This document shows, piece by piece, positions 36,273 to 44,472 of a stretch of DNA of 64,000 bases. Each line of letters starts with the position of its first letter. Position 1 is the stretch's first letter. Under the pieces are notes generated by a model. That model made no database searches and had not been told where the DNA came from. It saw only the letters and a list, made by a program, of their open reading frames with translations. The DNA is from Microvirga guangxiensis (GTDB lineage Bacteria; Pseudomonadota; Alphaproteobacteria; Rhizobiales; Beijerinckiaceae). The DNA lies in contig NZ_FMVJ01000005.1 in NCBI RefSeq assembly GCF_900102135.1, forward strand, positions 336,736 to 400,735, written 5' to 3'. The position numbers and the translations under genes were made by a program.

Positions 36273-37007
36273 TCAGCGCACGTTGGCTTTGTTGTCATAG
36301 AGTTTGAAGTCCACCTGCGTGCCGAGCATCTGCAAATAGGCAATTAGGGCATCGGCTTCGGTGATCTTCTGCGGATTTCCGTCGAAGGTGCGCGATTGGG
36401 CGTTGGGATAGCGCTTGGCGAGATCGACGGCGTTGGGATCATCGGCATTCGCCTGGATGCGAACATCGCTTTCCGCAAGCTTCAGCATCTCTTCGGTGTA
36501 GGGCACGCCCAGCATCGCCTGGATCTTCATGTCCTCAGCGACGGAGGACATGTCGAGCTCGGTTTTCTCGAGCCAGGGATAGCTTGGCATGATCGAACCC
36601 GGCACCACGGCACGGGGATCGTTCAGGTGATCCCTATGCCATTCGTCGGAATACTTGTTGCCGACGCGGGCAAGATCCGGACCGGTGCGTTTGGAGCCCC
36701 ACTGGAAGGGACGGTCGTAGATGCTCTCGGCCGCAAGAGAGTAGTGACCGTAGCGTTCCACCTCGTCCCGCAGCGGACGGATCATCTGGCTGTGGCAGTT
36801 GTAGCAGCCTTCACGCACGTAGATGTTGCGGCCGGCGAGCTCGAGAGGCGTGTAGGGACGCACGCCCTCCGCTTTCTCGATCGTGCTCTTCAGGTAGAAG
36901 AGGGGCACGATTTCCACGAGACCGCCGATCGAGATCACGAACAGCACGCCGATGACGAGGATGATCGAGTTGGTCTCGAAGATCTTATGACGGGACCAGA
37001 ATGACAT
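36273..37007 (-). CDS. ccoO: CcoO (FixO) monohaem cytochrome c subunit of cbb3 oxidase
   Basis: 244 residues. N-terminal membrane anchor ([20 protein letters not shown]) and one C-x2-CH site, [18 protein letters not shown], a CcoO hallmark. [16 protein letters not shown] and IMPSYPWLE (Met ligand) follow as in all family members. It relays electrons from CcoP to CcoN. AAGGAAA precedes the ATG. Eleven bases after ccoN, in the ccoNOQP operon. Confidence 0.96.
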   Translation of the reverse strand: MSFWSRHKIFETNSIILVIGVLFVISIGGLVEIVPLFYLKSTIEKAEGVRPYTPLELAGRNIYVREGCYNCHSQMIRPLRDEVERYGHYSLAAESIYDRPFQWGSKRTGPDLARVGNKYSDEWHRDHLNDPRAVVPGSIMPSYPWLEKTELDMSSVAEDMKIQAMLGVPYTEEMLKLAESDVRIQANADDPNAVDLAKRYPNAQSRTFDGNPQKITEADALIAYLQMLGTQVDFKLYDNKANVR

Positions 37008-37018
37008 GATCGTTTCCT

Positions 37019-38683
37019 TTACTCAGCAGCGACGAGGACGGGCTGTGCCGGAAGAGCTTCTTCTTCAGCAGCCTCGGCGCTGGTGATCGTCTTCCAGACG
37101 TTCCACGCCATGATCAGGCTGCCGGCTACGAAGAGAGCGCCGCCGAGTGCACGGATGATATAGAAGGGATGCATGGCCTCGACGGTCTCGATGAACGAGT
37201 ACTCGAGGAAGCCAAGGTTGGTATAGGCACGCCACATGAGACCCTGAAGGATGCCTGCGACCCACATCGAGGAGATGTACAGCACGATACCGAGGGTCGA
37301 GATCCAGAAGTGCCAGGAGACGGCCTTCATGGAGTACAGTTCCTTCTTGTTCCACAGCCACGGAACGAGGCAGTAGACAGCGCCGAAGGAGATGTAGGCG
37401 ACCCAGCCGAGCGCGCCGGCGTGAACGTGGCCGATGGTCCAGTCGGTATAGTGCGACAGGGAGTTCACGGCCTTCACGGACATGAGCGGGCCTTCGAAAG
37501 TGGCCATGCCGTAGAAGGCAACCGACACCACCATGAGACGCAGAACCGGATCCGTACGGAGCTTGTCCCATGCGCCGGAGAGGGTCATGAGGCCGTTGAT
37601 CATGCCGCCCCAGGAAGGCATCCACAGCATCACCGAGAACACCATGCCAAGGGTTTGGGCCCAATCAGGCAGAGCGGTGTAGTGAAGATGGTGCGGGCCA
37701 GCCCAGATATACATGAAGATCAGGGACCAGAAGTGGATGATGGAGAGGCGGTAGGAATAGACCGGCCGCTCGGCCCGCTTTGGGATGAAGTAGTACATGA
37801 TGGCGAGGAAGCCGGCGGTGAGGAAGAAGCCGACCGCGTTATGGCCGTACCACCACTGCACCAGCGCATCCTGAACGCCCGACCACACGATGTAGCTCTT
37901 CGGCGAGAAGATCGAGACGGGAACCGTCGCATTGTTCCCGAGATGCAGGACTGCGATGGTCAGGATGAAGGCGAGGTAGAACCAGTTCGCCACGTAGATG
38001 TGGGATTCCTTGCGGCGCATGACGGTGCCGAGGAATACGAGGAAATACGTAACCCACACGATCGTCAGAAAGAGATCCGCGTACCATTCCGGTTCGGCGT
38101 ATTCCTTGCCCTGCGTGATTCCGAGCAGGTAGCCCGTCCCCGCGATCACGATGAAGAAATTGTAGCCGAGAACAACGAACCAAGGAGAGATGTCGCCGAC
38201 GAGGCGCGCACGGCAGGTGCGCTGAACCACGTAGAACGAACTGGCGATGAGCACGTTGCCGCCGAAGGCGAAGATCACCGCGGAGGTGTGCAACGGCCGC
38301 ATGCGGCCGAAGGACAGCCAGGACGTGTCGAAGTTCAGCGATGGAAACGCCAGCTGAAGGGCAATGAGGAGGCCGATGGTGAAGCCCGCGATGCCCCAGA
38401 TCACGGAGGCGATGGTCGCGAATTTCACCGGACCCATGTTGTAGTTGGGCTTGCCGTTGATCGTCAGCGGCGGCAGAGCGGCAGGCCGCTCGTAGTAGCG
38501 GTTGACGATCACGAACACGGACGCAACGCTCGCGGCCGCAAAGAGGTAAGCATGGAACGCGTATTCGGGCGTATAGGCCTTTGCCGCGATGATGATGCTC
38601 AGGAAGGCCAGGGCGCCGAAGGCAAGGGCGGAGCCTGCTTCGCCGAAGGTCATTCCTTTAGAGGTTGTTGCCGTATGAGCCAT
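37019..38683 (-). CDS. ccoN: CcoN (FixN) catalytic subunit of cbb3-type cytochrome c oxidase
   Basis: 554 residues with about twelve membrane helices. Haem-copper oxidase ligands are visible: His in [15 protein letters not shown] (haem b), His in [13 protein letters not shown] (copper B, followed by the Tyr-containing helix), His-His in [15 protein letters not shown] (copper B), and two His in [15 protein letters not shown] (haems). This is the high-affinity terminal oxidase used in micro-oxic respiration. It reduces oxygen at the inner membrane and pumps protons. First gene of ccoNOQP; a perfect FixK box lies about 90 bases upstream. Confidence 0.97.
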   Translation of the reverse strand: MAHTATTSKGMTFGEAGSALAFGALAFLSIIIAAKAYTPEYAFHAYLFAAASVASVFVIVNRYYERPAALPPLTINGKPNYNMGPVKFATIASVIWGIAGFTIGLLIALQLAFPSLNFDTSWLSFGRMRPLHTSAVIFAFGGNVLIASSFYVVQRTCRARLVGDISPWFVVLGYNFFIVIAGTGYLLGITQGKEYAEPEWYADLFLTIVWVTYFLVFLGTVMRRKESHIYVANWFYLAFILTIAVLHLGNNATVPVSIFSPKSYIVWSGVQDALVQWWYGHNAVGFFLTAGFLAIMYYFIPKRAERPVYSYRLSIIHFWSLIFMYIWAGPHHLHYTALPDWAQTLGMVFSVMLWMPSWGGMINGLMTLSGAWDKLRTDPVLRLMVVSVAFYGMATFEGPLMSVKAVNSLSHYTDWTIGHVHAGALGWVAYISFGAVYCLVPWLWNKKELYSMKAVSWHFWISTLGIVLYISSMWVAGILQGLMWRAYTNLGFLEYSFIETVEAMHPFYIIRALGGALFVAGSLIMAWNVWKTITSAEAAEEEALPAQPVLVAAE

Positions 38684-38765
38684 AGGTCTCGACCGTTCTT
38701 TAGTTTGGCGAGGCCCTGAGCTTCGCCATCAGTTTTCTCACTAGGCGCGGGGTGGGGAAGGGGCA

Positions 38766-38779
38766 TTGATGCAAATCAA
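38766..38779 (-). promoter_or_regulatory. FixK/FNR box before ccoN
   Basis: TTGATGCAAATCAA is a perfect palindromic match to the FixK/FNR consensus TTGAT-N4-ATCAA. Its centre is about 90 bases upstream of the ccoN start. Confidence 0.93.
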
Positions 38780-38816
38780 ACAGGGGCCTTGCCCTGCTCA
38801 TGCCCCCGGAAAGACC

Positions 38817-40160
38817 TCAGACGGCACGCGAATGCCGCACCGCTCCGCTTTCCAGGTAGCGGTCGAAAGCCGCACAGACGTTTCGGACGAGCAGACGGCT
38901 TTCCTCAGGAATTTCGATGATGAGACCATCGCGCTTGACGAGGCCGTCACGGGCCAAGAGGTCGAGGGCCACGATCTCGGCACTGAAGTCGGGCCGGCTG
39001 TTATCAGGTGCGATTCGCTCCAGATCGACCGCAAAGTCGCACATGAGGCGCTCAATGATGCTCCGGCGCAGGCGGTCGTCATCGGTCAGGGCGACGCCTC
39101 GCACAGTCGGGAGGCGGCCATTCGTGATCGCTTCGCGATAAGCGACGGTGCTCGGGGCATTCTGAATATAGCCCTGCGGCAGGGAACCGATGGCCGAAGT
39201 GCCGAAGCCGATGAGAGCCGTGGCCTCATCTGTCGTGTAACCCTGAAAGTTCCGGTGTAGGCGTCCTTCGCGCTGACGGATGACCATGGGATCGGTAGGC
39301 TTTGCGAAATGGTCAATGCCGATCTGCACATAGCCTGCGTTCATCAGAGCGGAGGCCGCGGCGCTGTTCTGCTCGACGCGCTGGATGGCGTCGGGCATGG
39401 CCTCCTCCGGCAGCAGCGCCTGATGGCGCTTCATCCAGGGCACATGCGCATAGCCGAAGAGGGCGATGCGGTCAGGATCGAGTTGCAGGGCCTGATCGAC
39501 AGTGCGCAGAATGCTCTCTGTCGTCTGATAGGGAAGCCCGTACATGAGATCGAGGTTCATGCCCGTCACTCCGGCTTCACGTAACCAAGTTGCGACTTTT
39601 TCTGTCTGCTCGAAGGACTGGATGCGATTGATGGTCTTCTGAACTTTGGGATCGAAGTCTTGTACGCCCAGGCTTGCACGGTTGAGCCCGGAGGATGCGA
39701 GCGCCTCCACATGCTCGGGAGTGAGGGTACGCGGATCGATCTCGACGGCAATCTCGGCAGTCGAGCGGATGCCGAAGGAACATTCCAGGAGACTCATGAT
39801 GCGCCTGAGATCGCTCCCGGACAGGATCGTCGGCGTGCCGCCACCCCAATGGATGTGAGTGACGCCCATGCGACCCGGTAGATGCTGGGCTACGAGCTCG
39901 ATTTCACGCTCCAGCAGCTCCACGTAGGAGGCGACCGGGCGGTAGCTGCGGGCAACTGTGGTGTGGCAGCCGCAATAGAGGCAAAGCTCCGCACAGAAGG
40001 GTACGTGCAGATAGAGCGAAAGCGCCGTCTGGAGCGGGAGTTCCGAGAGCCATTGCGCATAAGTTTCGCAATCCACGTCCGGCTTGAAATGTGGGGCCGT
40101 GGGGTAGCTCGTGTAGCGCGGGACGCGCTGATCATAGCGGGCAATAAGTTCTGGCGTCAT
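38817..40160 (-). CDS. hemN: Oxygen-independent coproporphyrinogen III dehydrogenase
   Basis: 447 residues of the radical-SAM HemN family. YLHVPFCAELCLYCGCHT has the C-x3-C-x2-C cluster motif with the extra Cys of true HemN. HIHWGGGTPTIL, EIDPRTLTPEHVEAL and DLMYGLPYQT follow as in the family, and the C-terminal HemN domain is present (RLHRNFQGYTTDEATALIGFG). It converts coproporphyrinogen III to protoporphyrinogen IX without oxygen, giving haem for the oxidase in low oxygen. A FixK box lies 35-48 bases upstream of the start. The gene ends 37 bases before the ccoN box. Confidence 0.95.
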   Translation of the reverse strand: MTPELIARYDQRVPRYTSYPTAPHFKPDVDCETYAQWLSELPLQTALSLYLHVPFCAELCLYCGCHTTVARSYRPVASYVELLEREIELVAQHLPGRMGVTHIHWGGGTPTILSGSDLRRIMSLLECSFGIRSTAEIAVEIDPRTLTPEHVEALASSGLNRASLGVQDFDPKVQKTINRIQSFEQTEKVATWLREAGVTGMNLDLMYGLPYQTTESILRTVDQALQLDPDRIALFGYAHVPWMKRHQALLPEEAMPDAIQRVEQNSAAASALMNAGYVQIGIDHFAKPTDPMVIRQREGRLHRNFQGYTTDEATALIGFGTSAIGSLPQGYIQNAPSTVAYREAITNGRLPTVRGVALTDDDRLRRSIIERLMCDFAVDLERIAPDNSRPDFSAEIVALDLLARDGLVKRDGLIIEIPEESRLLVRNVCAAFDRYLESGAVRHSRAV

Positions 40161-40194
40161 GCCAGCCCTATGCTCCGCTTTCGGTCAATCAACC

Positions 40195-40208
40195 TTGATT
40201 TAAGTCAA
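40195..40208. promoter_or_regulatory. FixK/FNR box between hemN and the HtrA-like gene
   Basis: TTGATTTAAGTCAA fits TTGAT-N4-RTCAA. Its centre is about 41 bases upstream of the hemN ATG and about 140 bases upstream of the divergent gene at 40342. hemN is the expected target; the close spacing implies a very short hemN leader. Confidence 0.8.
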
Positions 40209-40341
40209 GCCTCCTAAGGTGTTAATGCCAATTGGGCGCGCACGGGTTGAACCTCCGGTATTTTCCGCCATCTTGATCATATTGAGGATCTTTCCCGATC
40301 CAGCGTGCGGCGGTCTGGAGAGGCGGGTAAGGAGTTTTCCA

Positions 40342-41322
40342 ATGCACTCACCAGAGGAATGGGAGATCCCGCCTGAGTTCCAGCCCGACCCGGATGCGCT
40401 CAATTACGACCTTAAAGACGCTCTCAACGCTGTCGTTTCCCTACGCGCTCACGTGCCGGAGGATGCCTTTACCGCTGAGACCCTAGGCACCGAAAGGGCA
40501 GGGCAGGGTGTGGTGATCCGAGCGGATGGACTTGTCGTGACCATCGGATATCTGATCGCAGAAGCCGAGGAGGTCTGGCTCACCACCAATAAGGGCCGCA
40601 CGGTCGAAGCTCATGTGGTCGCATACGATTACGAAAGCGGCTTTGGTTTGGTGCAGGCGCTCGAGCCGCTAGGGCTGCCCGTCATGCCAATCGGAGATTC
40701 CCGGCGTCTGCTGCCTGGAGATCAGCTGGTGATGGGAGGCAGCGGCGGGCACACGCATTCCCTCGCGGCCCAGGTTGTCGCCTGTCAGGAATTCGCCGGC
40801 TATTGGGAGTATCTCATCGATAGCGCCATCTTCACGGTGCCGGCCCATCCCAATTGGGGTGGCACGGCGCTGATCGGTCCGCGCGGAGATCTGGTTGGGA
40901 TCGGCTCGCTCCAGCTCCAGCATCAGGCGCAGGGTGGCGCCGTCGTTCCCTTGAACATGAGTGTGCCCATCGATCTTTTGAAGCCGATCCTGGATGATCT
41001 TTTGACACTGGGCCATGTCGGCAAGCCGCCTAAGCCTTGGCTCGGCTTCTATGTGTCGGAAACGGAAGAAGATCAGGTCTCGATTATCGGCCTCGCCGGC
41101 GATGCTCCTGCGCAGCGTGCGGGATTGAGAGCCGGAGACAACATTCAGGCGGTTTCCGGACAGACCGTCTCGTCGCTAGCCGAATTCTATCGCGCCATGT
41201 GGGCGCTTGGGCCTGCGGGCGTGGATGTGCCTCTGACGTTGGAGCGTGAAGGAGATACCTTCGACGTGACAATCAGATCCGCGGACCGTGGCCGCTTCAT
41301 GAAAAAGCCGCGACTGCAATAA
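40342..41322 (+). CDS. HtrA-like (S1C) protein with PDZ domain and no catalytic triad
   Basis: 326 residues from ATG 40342 (TAAGGAG eight bases ahead). Trypsin-like part (~45-215) aligns with HtrA/DegP landmarks: GQGVVIRADGLVVTIGYLI, AYDYESGFGLV and PNWGGTALIGPRGDLVGIG. At the three catalytic places it has Tyr70 for His, Gly100 for Asp and Trp172 for Ser, so it cannot be a serine protease. The PDZ domain (~245-320) is intact: DAPAQRAGLRAGDNIQAVSG. No signal peptide or membrane anchor is visible with this start, so it may be cytoplasmic. A longer frame reaches back to 40219 without a ribosome site. Role unknown; a chaperone, scaffold or peptide-binding regulator is possible. Confidence 0.8.
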   Translation: MHSPEEWEIPPEFQPDPDALNYDLKDALNAVVSLRAHVPEDAFTAETLGTERAGQGVVIRADGLVVTIGYLIAEAEEVWLTTNKGRTVEAHVVAYDYESGFGLVQALEPLGLPVMPIGDSRRLLPGDQLVMGGSGGHTHSLAAQVVACQEFAGYWEYLIDSAIFTVPAHPNWGGTALIGPRGDLVGIGSLQLQHQAQGGAVVPLNMSVPIDLLKPILDDLLTLGHVGKPPKPWLGFYVSETEEDQVSIIGLAGDAPAQRAGLRAGDNIQAVSGQTVSSLAEFYRAMWALGPAGVDVPLTLEREGDTFDVTIRSADRGRFMKKPRLQ

Positions 41323-41353
41323 TTAGATCCAAATAATCCGAAACTGTTCATCA

Positions 41354-41376
41354 GAAGGATGAGCCGATCATCCTTC
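41354..41376 (+). terminator. Hairpin after the HtrA-like gene
   Basis: GAAGGATGA (41354-41362) pairs perfectly with TCATCCTTC (41368-41376). It lies between the HtrA-like stop and the ribosome site of the aldo/keto reductase; no T-run follows, so it could also be a leader structure of the next gene. Confidence 0.4.
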
Positions 41377-41390
41377 CCAAGGGAGATATC

Positions 41391-42227
41391 ATGAGCCGAC
41401 ACGTCCTGCTGCCTTCAGGCGAAACCGTTCCCGCGCTCGGGCAGGGAACCTGGCAAATGGCAGAGAACGGCAGCAAGCGCGCTCAGGAAATCGAGACTTT
41501 GCGTCTGGGCGCCGAGTTGGGGATGACGTTGATCGATACAGCGGAGATGTACGGTGAAGGCGCATCCGAGAAGCTGATTGCGGAAGCGTTTGGGCACGAG
41601 CGTGCCGGTTTGTTTCTCGTCAGCAAGGTCTATCCGCACAATGCCACTCGCAGGGGAGTGGTTGAGGCCTGTGAGCGAAGCCTGAAACGGCTCAAGACAG
41701 ATTGGCTCGATCTATATCTTCTGCATTGGCGCGGAAATGTGCCGTTGGAGGAAACGGTAGCAGGTTTCGAAGATCTGCGCCGTTCCGGAAAAATCCGCCA
41801 TTGGGGTGTCAGCAATTTCGACACCAGTGACATGGAGGAGTTGTTCACGGTCGAAGGTGGCGTAAATTGTGCAACCAACCAGATTCTCTACAATGTGACG
41901 CGGCGTGGCCCCGAACATGATCTGCTTCCCTGGATGTCGGAGCGCACGATACCGCTGATGGCCTACAGCCCCATCGAGCAGGGCCGACTGCCGAAATCCG
42001 GCATCCTTCAAGCCATTGGCCACAATCGTGGCGCGAGCGCCTATCAGATCGCTCTGGCTTGGCTTCTCCAAAGGCCTGGTATCATCGCGATTCCCAAGGC
42101 TTCCAGCCCCGCCCATGTTCGCGACAATCGTCAGGCTCTCGAAATCCTGCTCAGCCCCGATGAGCTGAAAGCCATCGATTCCGAGTTTCCGCCACCAAAA
42201 CGCAAGCGCCCGCTTGAGATGATCTGA
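41391..42227 (+). CDS. Aldo/keto reductase
   Basis: 278 residues with an (alpha/beta)8 barrel pattern. The catalytic tetrad can be placed: Asp in LIDTAEMYGEG, Tyr of the same MYG, Lys in FLVSKVYP and His in YLLHWRG. The C-terminal NADPH site has IPKASSPAHVRDN. It reduces aldehydes or ketones with NADPH in the cytoplasm; the natural substrate cannot be inferred. AAGGGAGA lies seven bases before ATG. 53 bases before the inositol-monophosphatase-like gene, possibly co-transcribed. Confidence 0.9.
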   Translation: MSRHVLLPSGETVPALGQGTWQMAENGSKRAQEIETLRLGAELGMTLIDTAEMYGEGASEKLIAEAFGHERAGLFLVSKVYPHNATRRGVVEACERSLKRLKTDWLDLYLLHWRGNVPLEETVAGFEDLRRSGKIRHWGVSNFDTSDMEELFTVEGGVNCATNQILYNVTRRGPEHDLLPWMSERTIPLMAYSPIEQGRLPKSGILQAIGHNRGASAYQIALAWLLQRPGIIAIPKASSPAHVRDNRQALEILLSPDELKAIDSEFPPPKRKRPLEMI

Positions 42228-42280
42228 GCTTACTCGCTACAGATCACTCTCGCCCATCCATCAGAACAGTACGAAATCCG

Positions 42281-43114
42281 ATGACCTTTTCCAGATCCGA
42301 TGCCATCGCCGTTGCGGAGATCCTCAGGAGCGTAGCGCAAGCCGAAATCCTGCCGAGGTTCCGGAACCTGTCCTCCGATGCGATCCGCATGAAGACATCG
42401 CAGCTCGATTTGGTGACGGATGCGGATGAGGCGGCGGAGCGCGCCATCGAAGCCGATCTCTTAAAGGCATTTCCGAATGCGACAGTCATCGGTGAGGAAG
42501 GCGTGAGCCGTGATCCGACGCTCCTCGATGGATTGGGCGATGCCGAGCTCGCCTTCATCCTCGATCCCGTCGATGGAACCTTGAATTTCGCATCCGGCTT
42601 GCCGCTGTTCGGTGTCATGGCTTCCGCCGTGATGAAAGGGGAGGTCGTGTGTGGGATCATCCTGGACCCGATCTCGGACGATTGGGCGATGGCCGTTCGT
42701 GGAGAAGGGGCATGGATACAAAGACCGGATGGCAGCACCCAAGATTTGAAGGTCGCGCCCCGCGTGCCTCTCGCGCAGATGGCAGGGAATGTGTCCTGGC
42801 GCTATCTGCCCGAGGCGCTTCGGCCCATCGTGACAGGCAATCTGCCTCGTGTGGCCATGGCGGCGGACTTGAGATGCGCCGCACATAGCTATCGCCAGAT
42901 TGCAGCCGGGCACATGCACTTTGCCTTCTCGTCGAGCGTCATGCCGTGGGACCATGCGGCAGGCTGCCTGATTCATCGTGAAGCCGGGGGATATTCAGCG
43001 CACTTCGACGGTTCGCCATATCTGCCCGTCAACAGGGGAGGCGGGCTGATCAATGCGCCGGATCGGGAAAGCTGGCAGGCGTTGCGGGATGCTCTCCTGC
43101 CGCCTCAAACGTGA
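42281..43114 (+). CDS. Inositol monophosphatase-family phosphatase
   Basis: 277 residues. The metal-binding motifs of the family are present: VIGEEGVSR (Glu), LDPVDGTLNFASG (D-P-x-D-G-T) and SSVMPWDHAAGCLI (W-D-x-A-A/G). It uses magnesium to remove phosphate from a small molecule. Family members act on inositol phosphate, histidinol phosphate, fructose bisphosphate or adenosine bisphosphate; which applies here cannot be decided. Its last 10 bases overlap the 3' end of the convergent hypothetical gene. Confidence 0.88.
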   Translation: MTFSRSDAIAVAEILRSVAQAEILPRFRNLSSDAIRMKTSQLDLVTDADEAAERAIEADLLKAFPNATVIGEEGVSRDPTLLDGLGDAELAFILDPVDGTLNFASGLPLFGVMASAVMKGEVVCGIILDPISDDWAMAVRGEGAWIQRPDGSTQDLKVAPRVPLAQMAGNVSWRYLPEALRPIVTGNLPRVAMAADLRCAAHSYRQIAAGHMHFAFSSSVMPWDHAAGCLIHREAGGYSAHFDGSPYLPVNRGGGLINAPDRESWQALRDALLPPQT

Positions 43115-43719
43115 GATTTCTTCACAGCCGGTTGAATGATCGCATCGATCTCCGCGATCCTTGTGCGGCGCTTCCTGCATTGGTGATCCAGATGCCAGGA
43201 ACGCCCGATGCTTAGGGCAAGTATCGGCACCGCCCAAAGGTAATCGATGGCCTGGATCAGGACGAGGGCCAGCACGGCAACCGCGACAAGCCACGTTTCG
43301 AACCGCCCGAAGCCTTCCGTAAACTCGTTCTTCACAACAAGCTGCTGGCGCTCGAGAAGGAGATCCACATGGAGGGGCGTGCCTCGTGTCGGACCTGAGG
43401 AGCCCCCTGTACGGTGCAACTCCTGAGCGGAGGCCTGGAGGAGAGCAAGCTGCTCTGTGCGATCCTGGGAAACTTGGGCTGACTGAGGTGGCAGGAACGC
43501 GAAAGCGTTGATCAAATTGGCCCGCAGGAGCTGGATTGTGGGAGGAATATTGTCCTGCTCGAGGCCGAGCGCGCCAGTCTGAAAGCGATCCGTGATACGG
43601 CTTCGGATCTGGGCAGCGGTGGTCTCACGACTGGCAGACGGTGTCTCTTGCCTGAAGGAAGCGGCAATATGATCTGCAATCAGGTTCTCGACCGCGACAT
43701 TCGCCCTTTCCACAGACAT
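43105..43719 (-). CDS. Hypothetical protein with C-terminal membrane hairpin
   Basis: 204 residues from ATG 43719 (GGAAGG nine bases ahead). I do not recognise the family. Residues 1-130 are soluble and helical, with Gln/Ser/Arg-rich stretches. Residues ~145-180 form two adjacent membrane segments (WLVAVAVLALVLIQAIDYLW and AVPILALSIG), followed by a basic-acidic tail (HQCRKRRTRIAEIDAII). A tail-anchored topology with the large N-terminal part in the cytoplasm is likely. It converges on, and overlaps, the phosphatase gene, so it is a separate transcript. Confidence 0.65.
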   Translation of the reverse strand: MSVERANVAVENLIADHIAASFRQETPSASRETTAAQIRSRITDRFQTGALGLEQDNIPPTIQLLRANLINAFAFLPPQSAQVSQDRTEQLALLQASAQELHRTGGSSGPTRGTPLHVDLLLERQQLVVKNEFTEGFGRFETWLVAVAVLALVLIQAIDYLWAVPILALSIGRSWHLDHQCRKRRTRIAEIDAIIQPAVKKSHV

Positions 43720-43875
43720 GAACCGTGTCCTTCCGTGAAGGTGTCCCGACGGTTTCATCGCAGGGAGGGGGATGGAGTTCTCCCGCCGGATGGTTTCGTA
43801 CCGTTATGCAACGGCGAGATCATGAATGCTTAAGGTTAATGGATGCTTAAGAAATTCGATCTTAGGAATATGCAG

Positions 43876-44412
43876 CTATGTGTCCTGTTCAGGACCTGAG
43901 CTTCCTGGGACCATTTTGGCGAGGCTCTGGAGGAACGCGACGGATTCCTTGGGGCGTCCTTCCTGCTCCGCAATCTTGCTGATGTTCTGCAGAAGAGAGG
44001 CGATCTCACTGGCTTTCGCGACGCGGCCGACTGCCAGCACGTGAAAGAAAGCCGAGAAGGCAACCATGACGGCTTGGTTGTGCTCTTCGAGCTTTCTGGA
44101 TTGTTCCTTCAGAGCCTTGATGTCCTTCTCCTGGGCGGAAACAATATCCACCAGGGTCAGCATCTGTTCGGCGAGTGTGTCGACGGAAGCGCTCATGTCT
44201 ATTGGGGTATCTGGCTCATCGGAAGGAGTGGAAGGCGAAGGTGTCGCGCTGACTATAGGATTGTGGGCCCGCGGTCCAGATGAAGGCGACGCGTCACCGA
44301 GCGTCACCTCTGTCCCCTCGACCGCCACGGCCGGCAGGCGAGCGGCATCCGCGAGGCGCGACGCGGTTTGCTGCAACAGTCTTTTGATGCGATCTTGTAC
44401 GCTTGCGGCCAT
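43876..44412 (-). CDS. Hypothetical coiled-coil protein
   Basis: 178 residues from ATG 44412 (a TTG four codons earlier also opens the frame). Residues 1-35 are helical (QDRIKRLLQQTASRLADAAR), then a Pro/Ser-rich linker (~45-75). A coiled coil follows (~80-115: AEQMLTLVDIVSAQEKDIKA, LKEQSRKLEEHNQA) and a helical C-terminus that ends in SSGPEQDT. No catalytic motif or membrane segment is seen. It may be a structural or adaptor protein; its family is not known to me. It lies between the membrane-hairpin gene and serA on the same strand, with gaps of about 60 to 160 bases. Confidence 0.65.
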   Translation of the reverse strand: MAASVQDRIKRLLQQTASRLADAARLPAVAVEGTEVTLGDASPSSGPRAHNPIVSATPSPSTPSDEPDTPIDMSASVDTLAEQMLTLVDIVSAQEKDIKALKEQSRKLEEHNQAVMVAFSAFFHVLAVGRVAKASEIASLLQNISKIAEQEGRPKESVAFLQSLAKMVPGSSGPEQDT

Positions 44413-44472
44413 GCAGCAATCCAAGCACGGCTTCGCGCTTTAGGAAAGTGCGACGCCTGGATGCTTCATCGA

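Noticed and set aside
37169-38719. Long plus-strand open frame (over 500 codons) opposite ccoN
   Set aside because: It lies fully antisense to ccoN, is rich in His, Asp, Gly and Arg with no fold-like pattern, and is a normal by-product of GC-rich codons.
40219-40341. Upstream extension of the HtrA-like protein
   Set aside because: It would start without a ribosome site and adds residues with no signal-peptide pattern; ATG 40342 has a well-spaced TAAGGAG.
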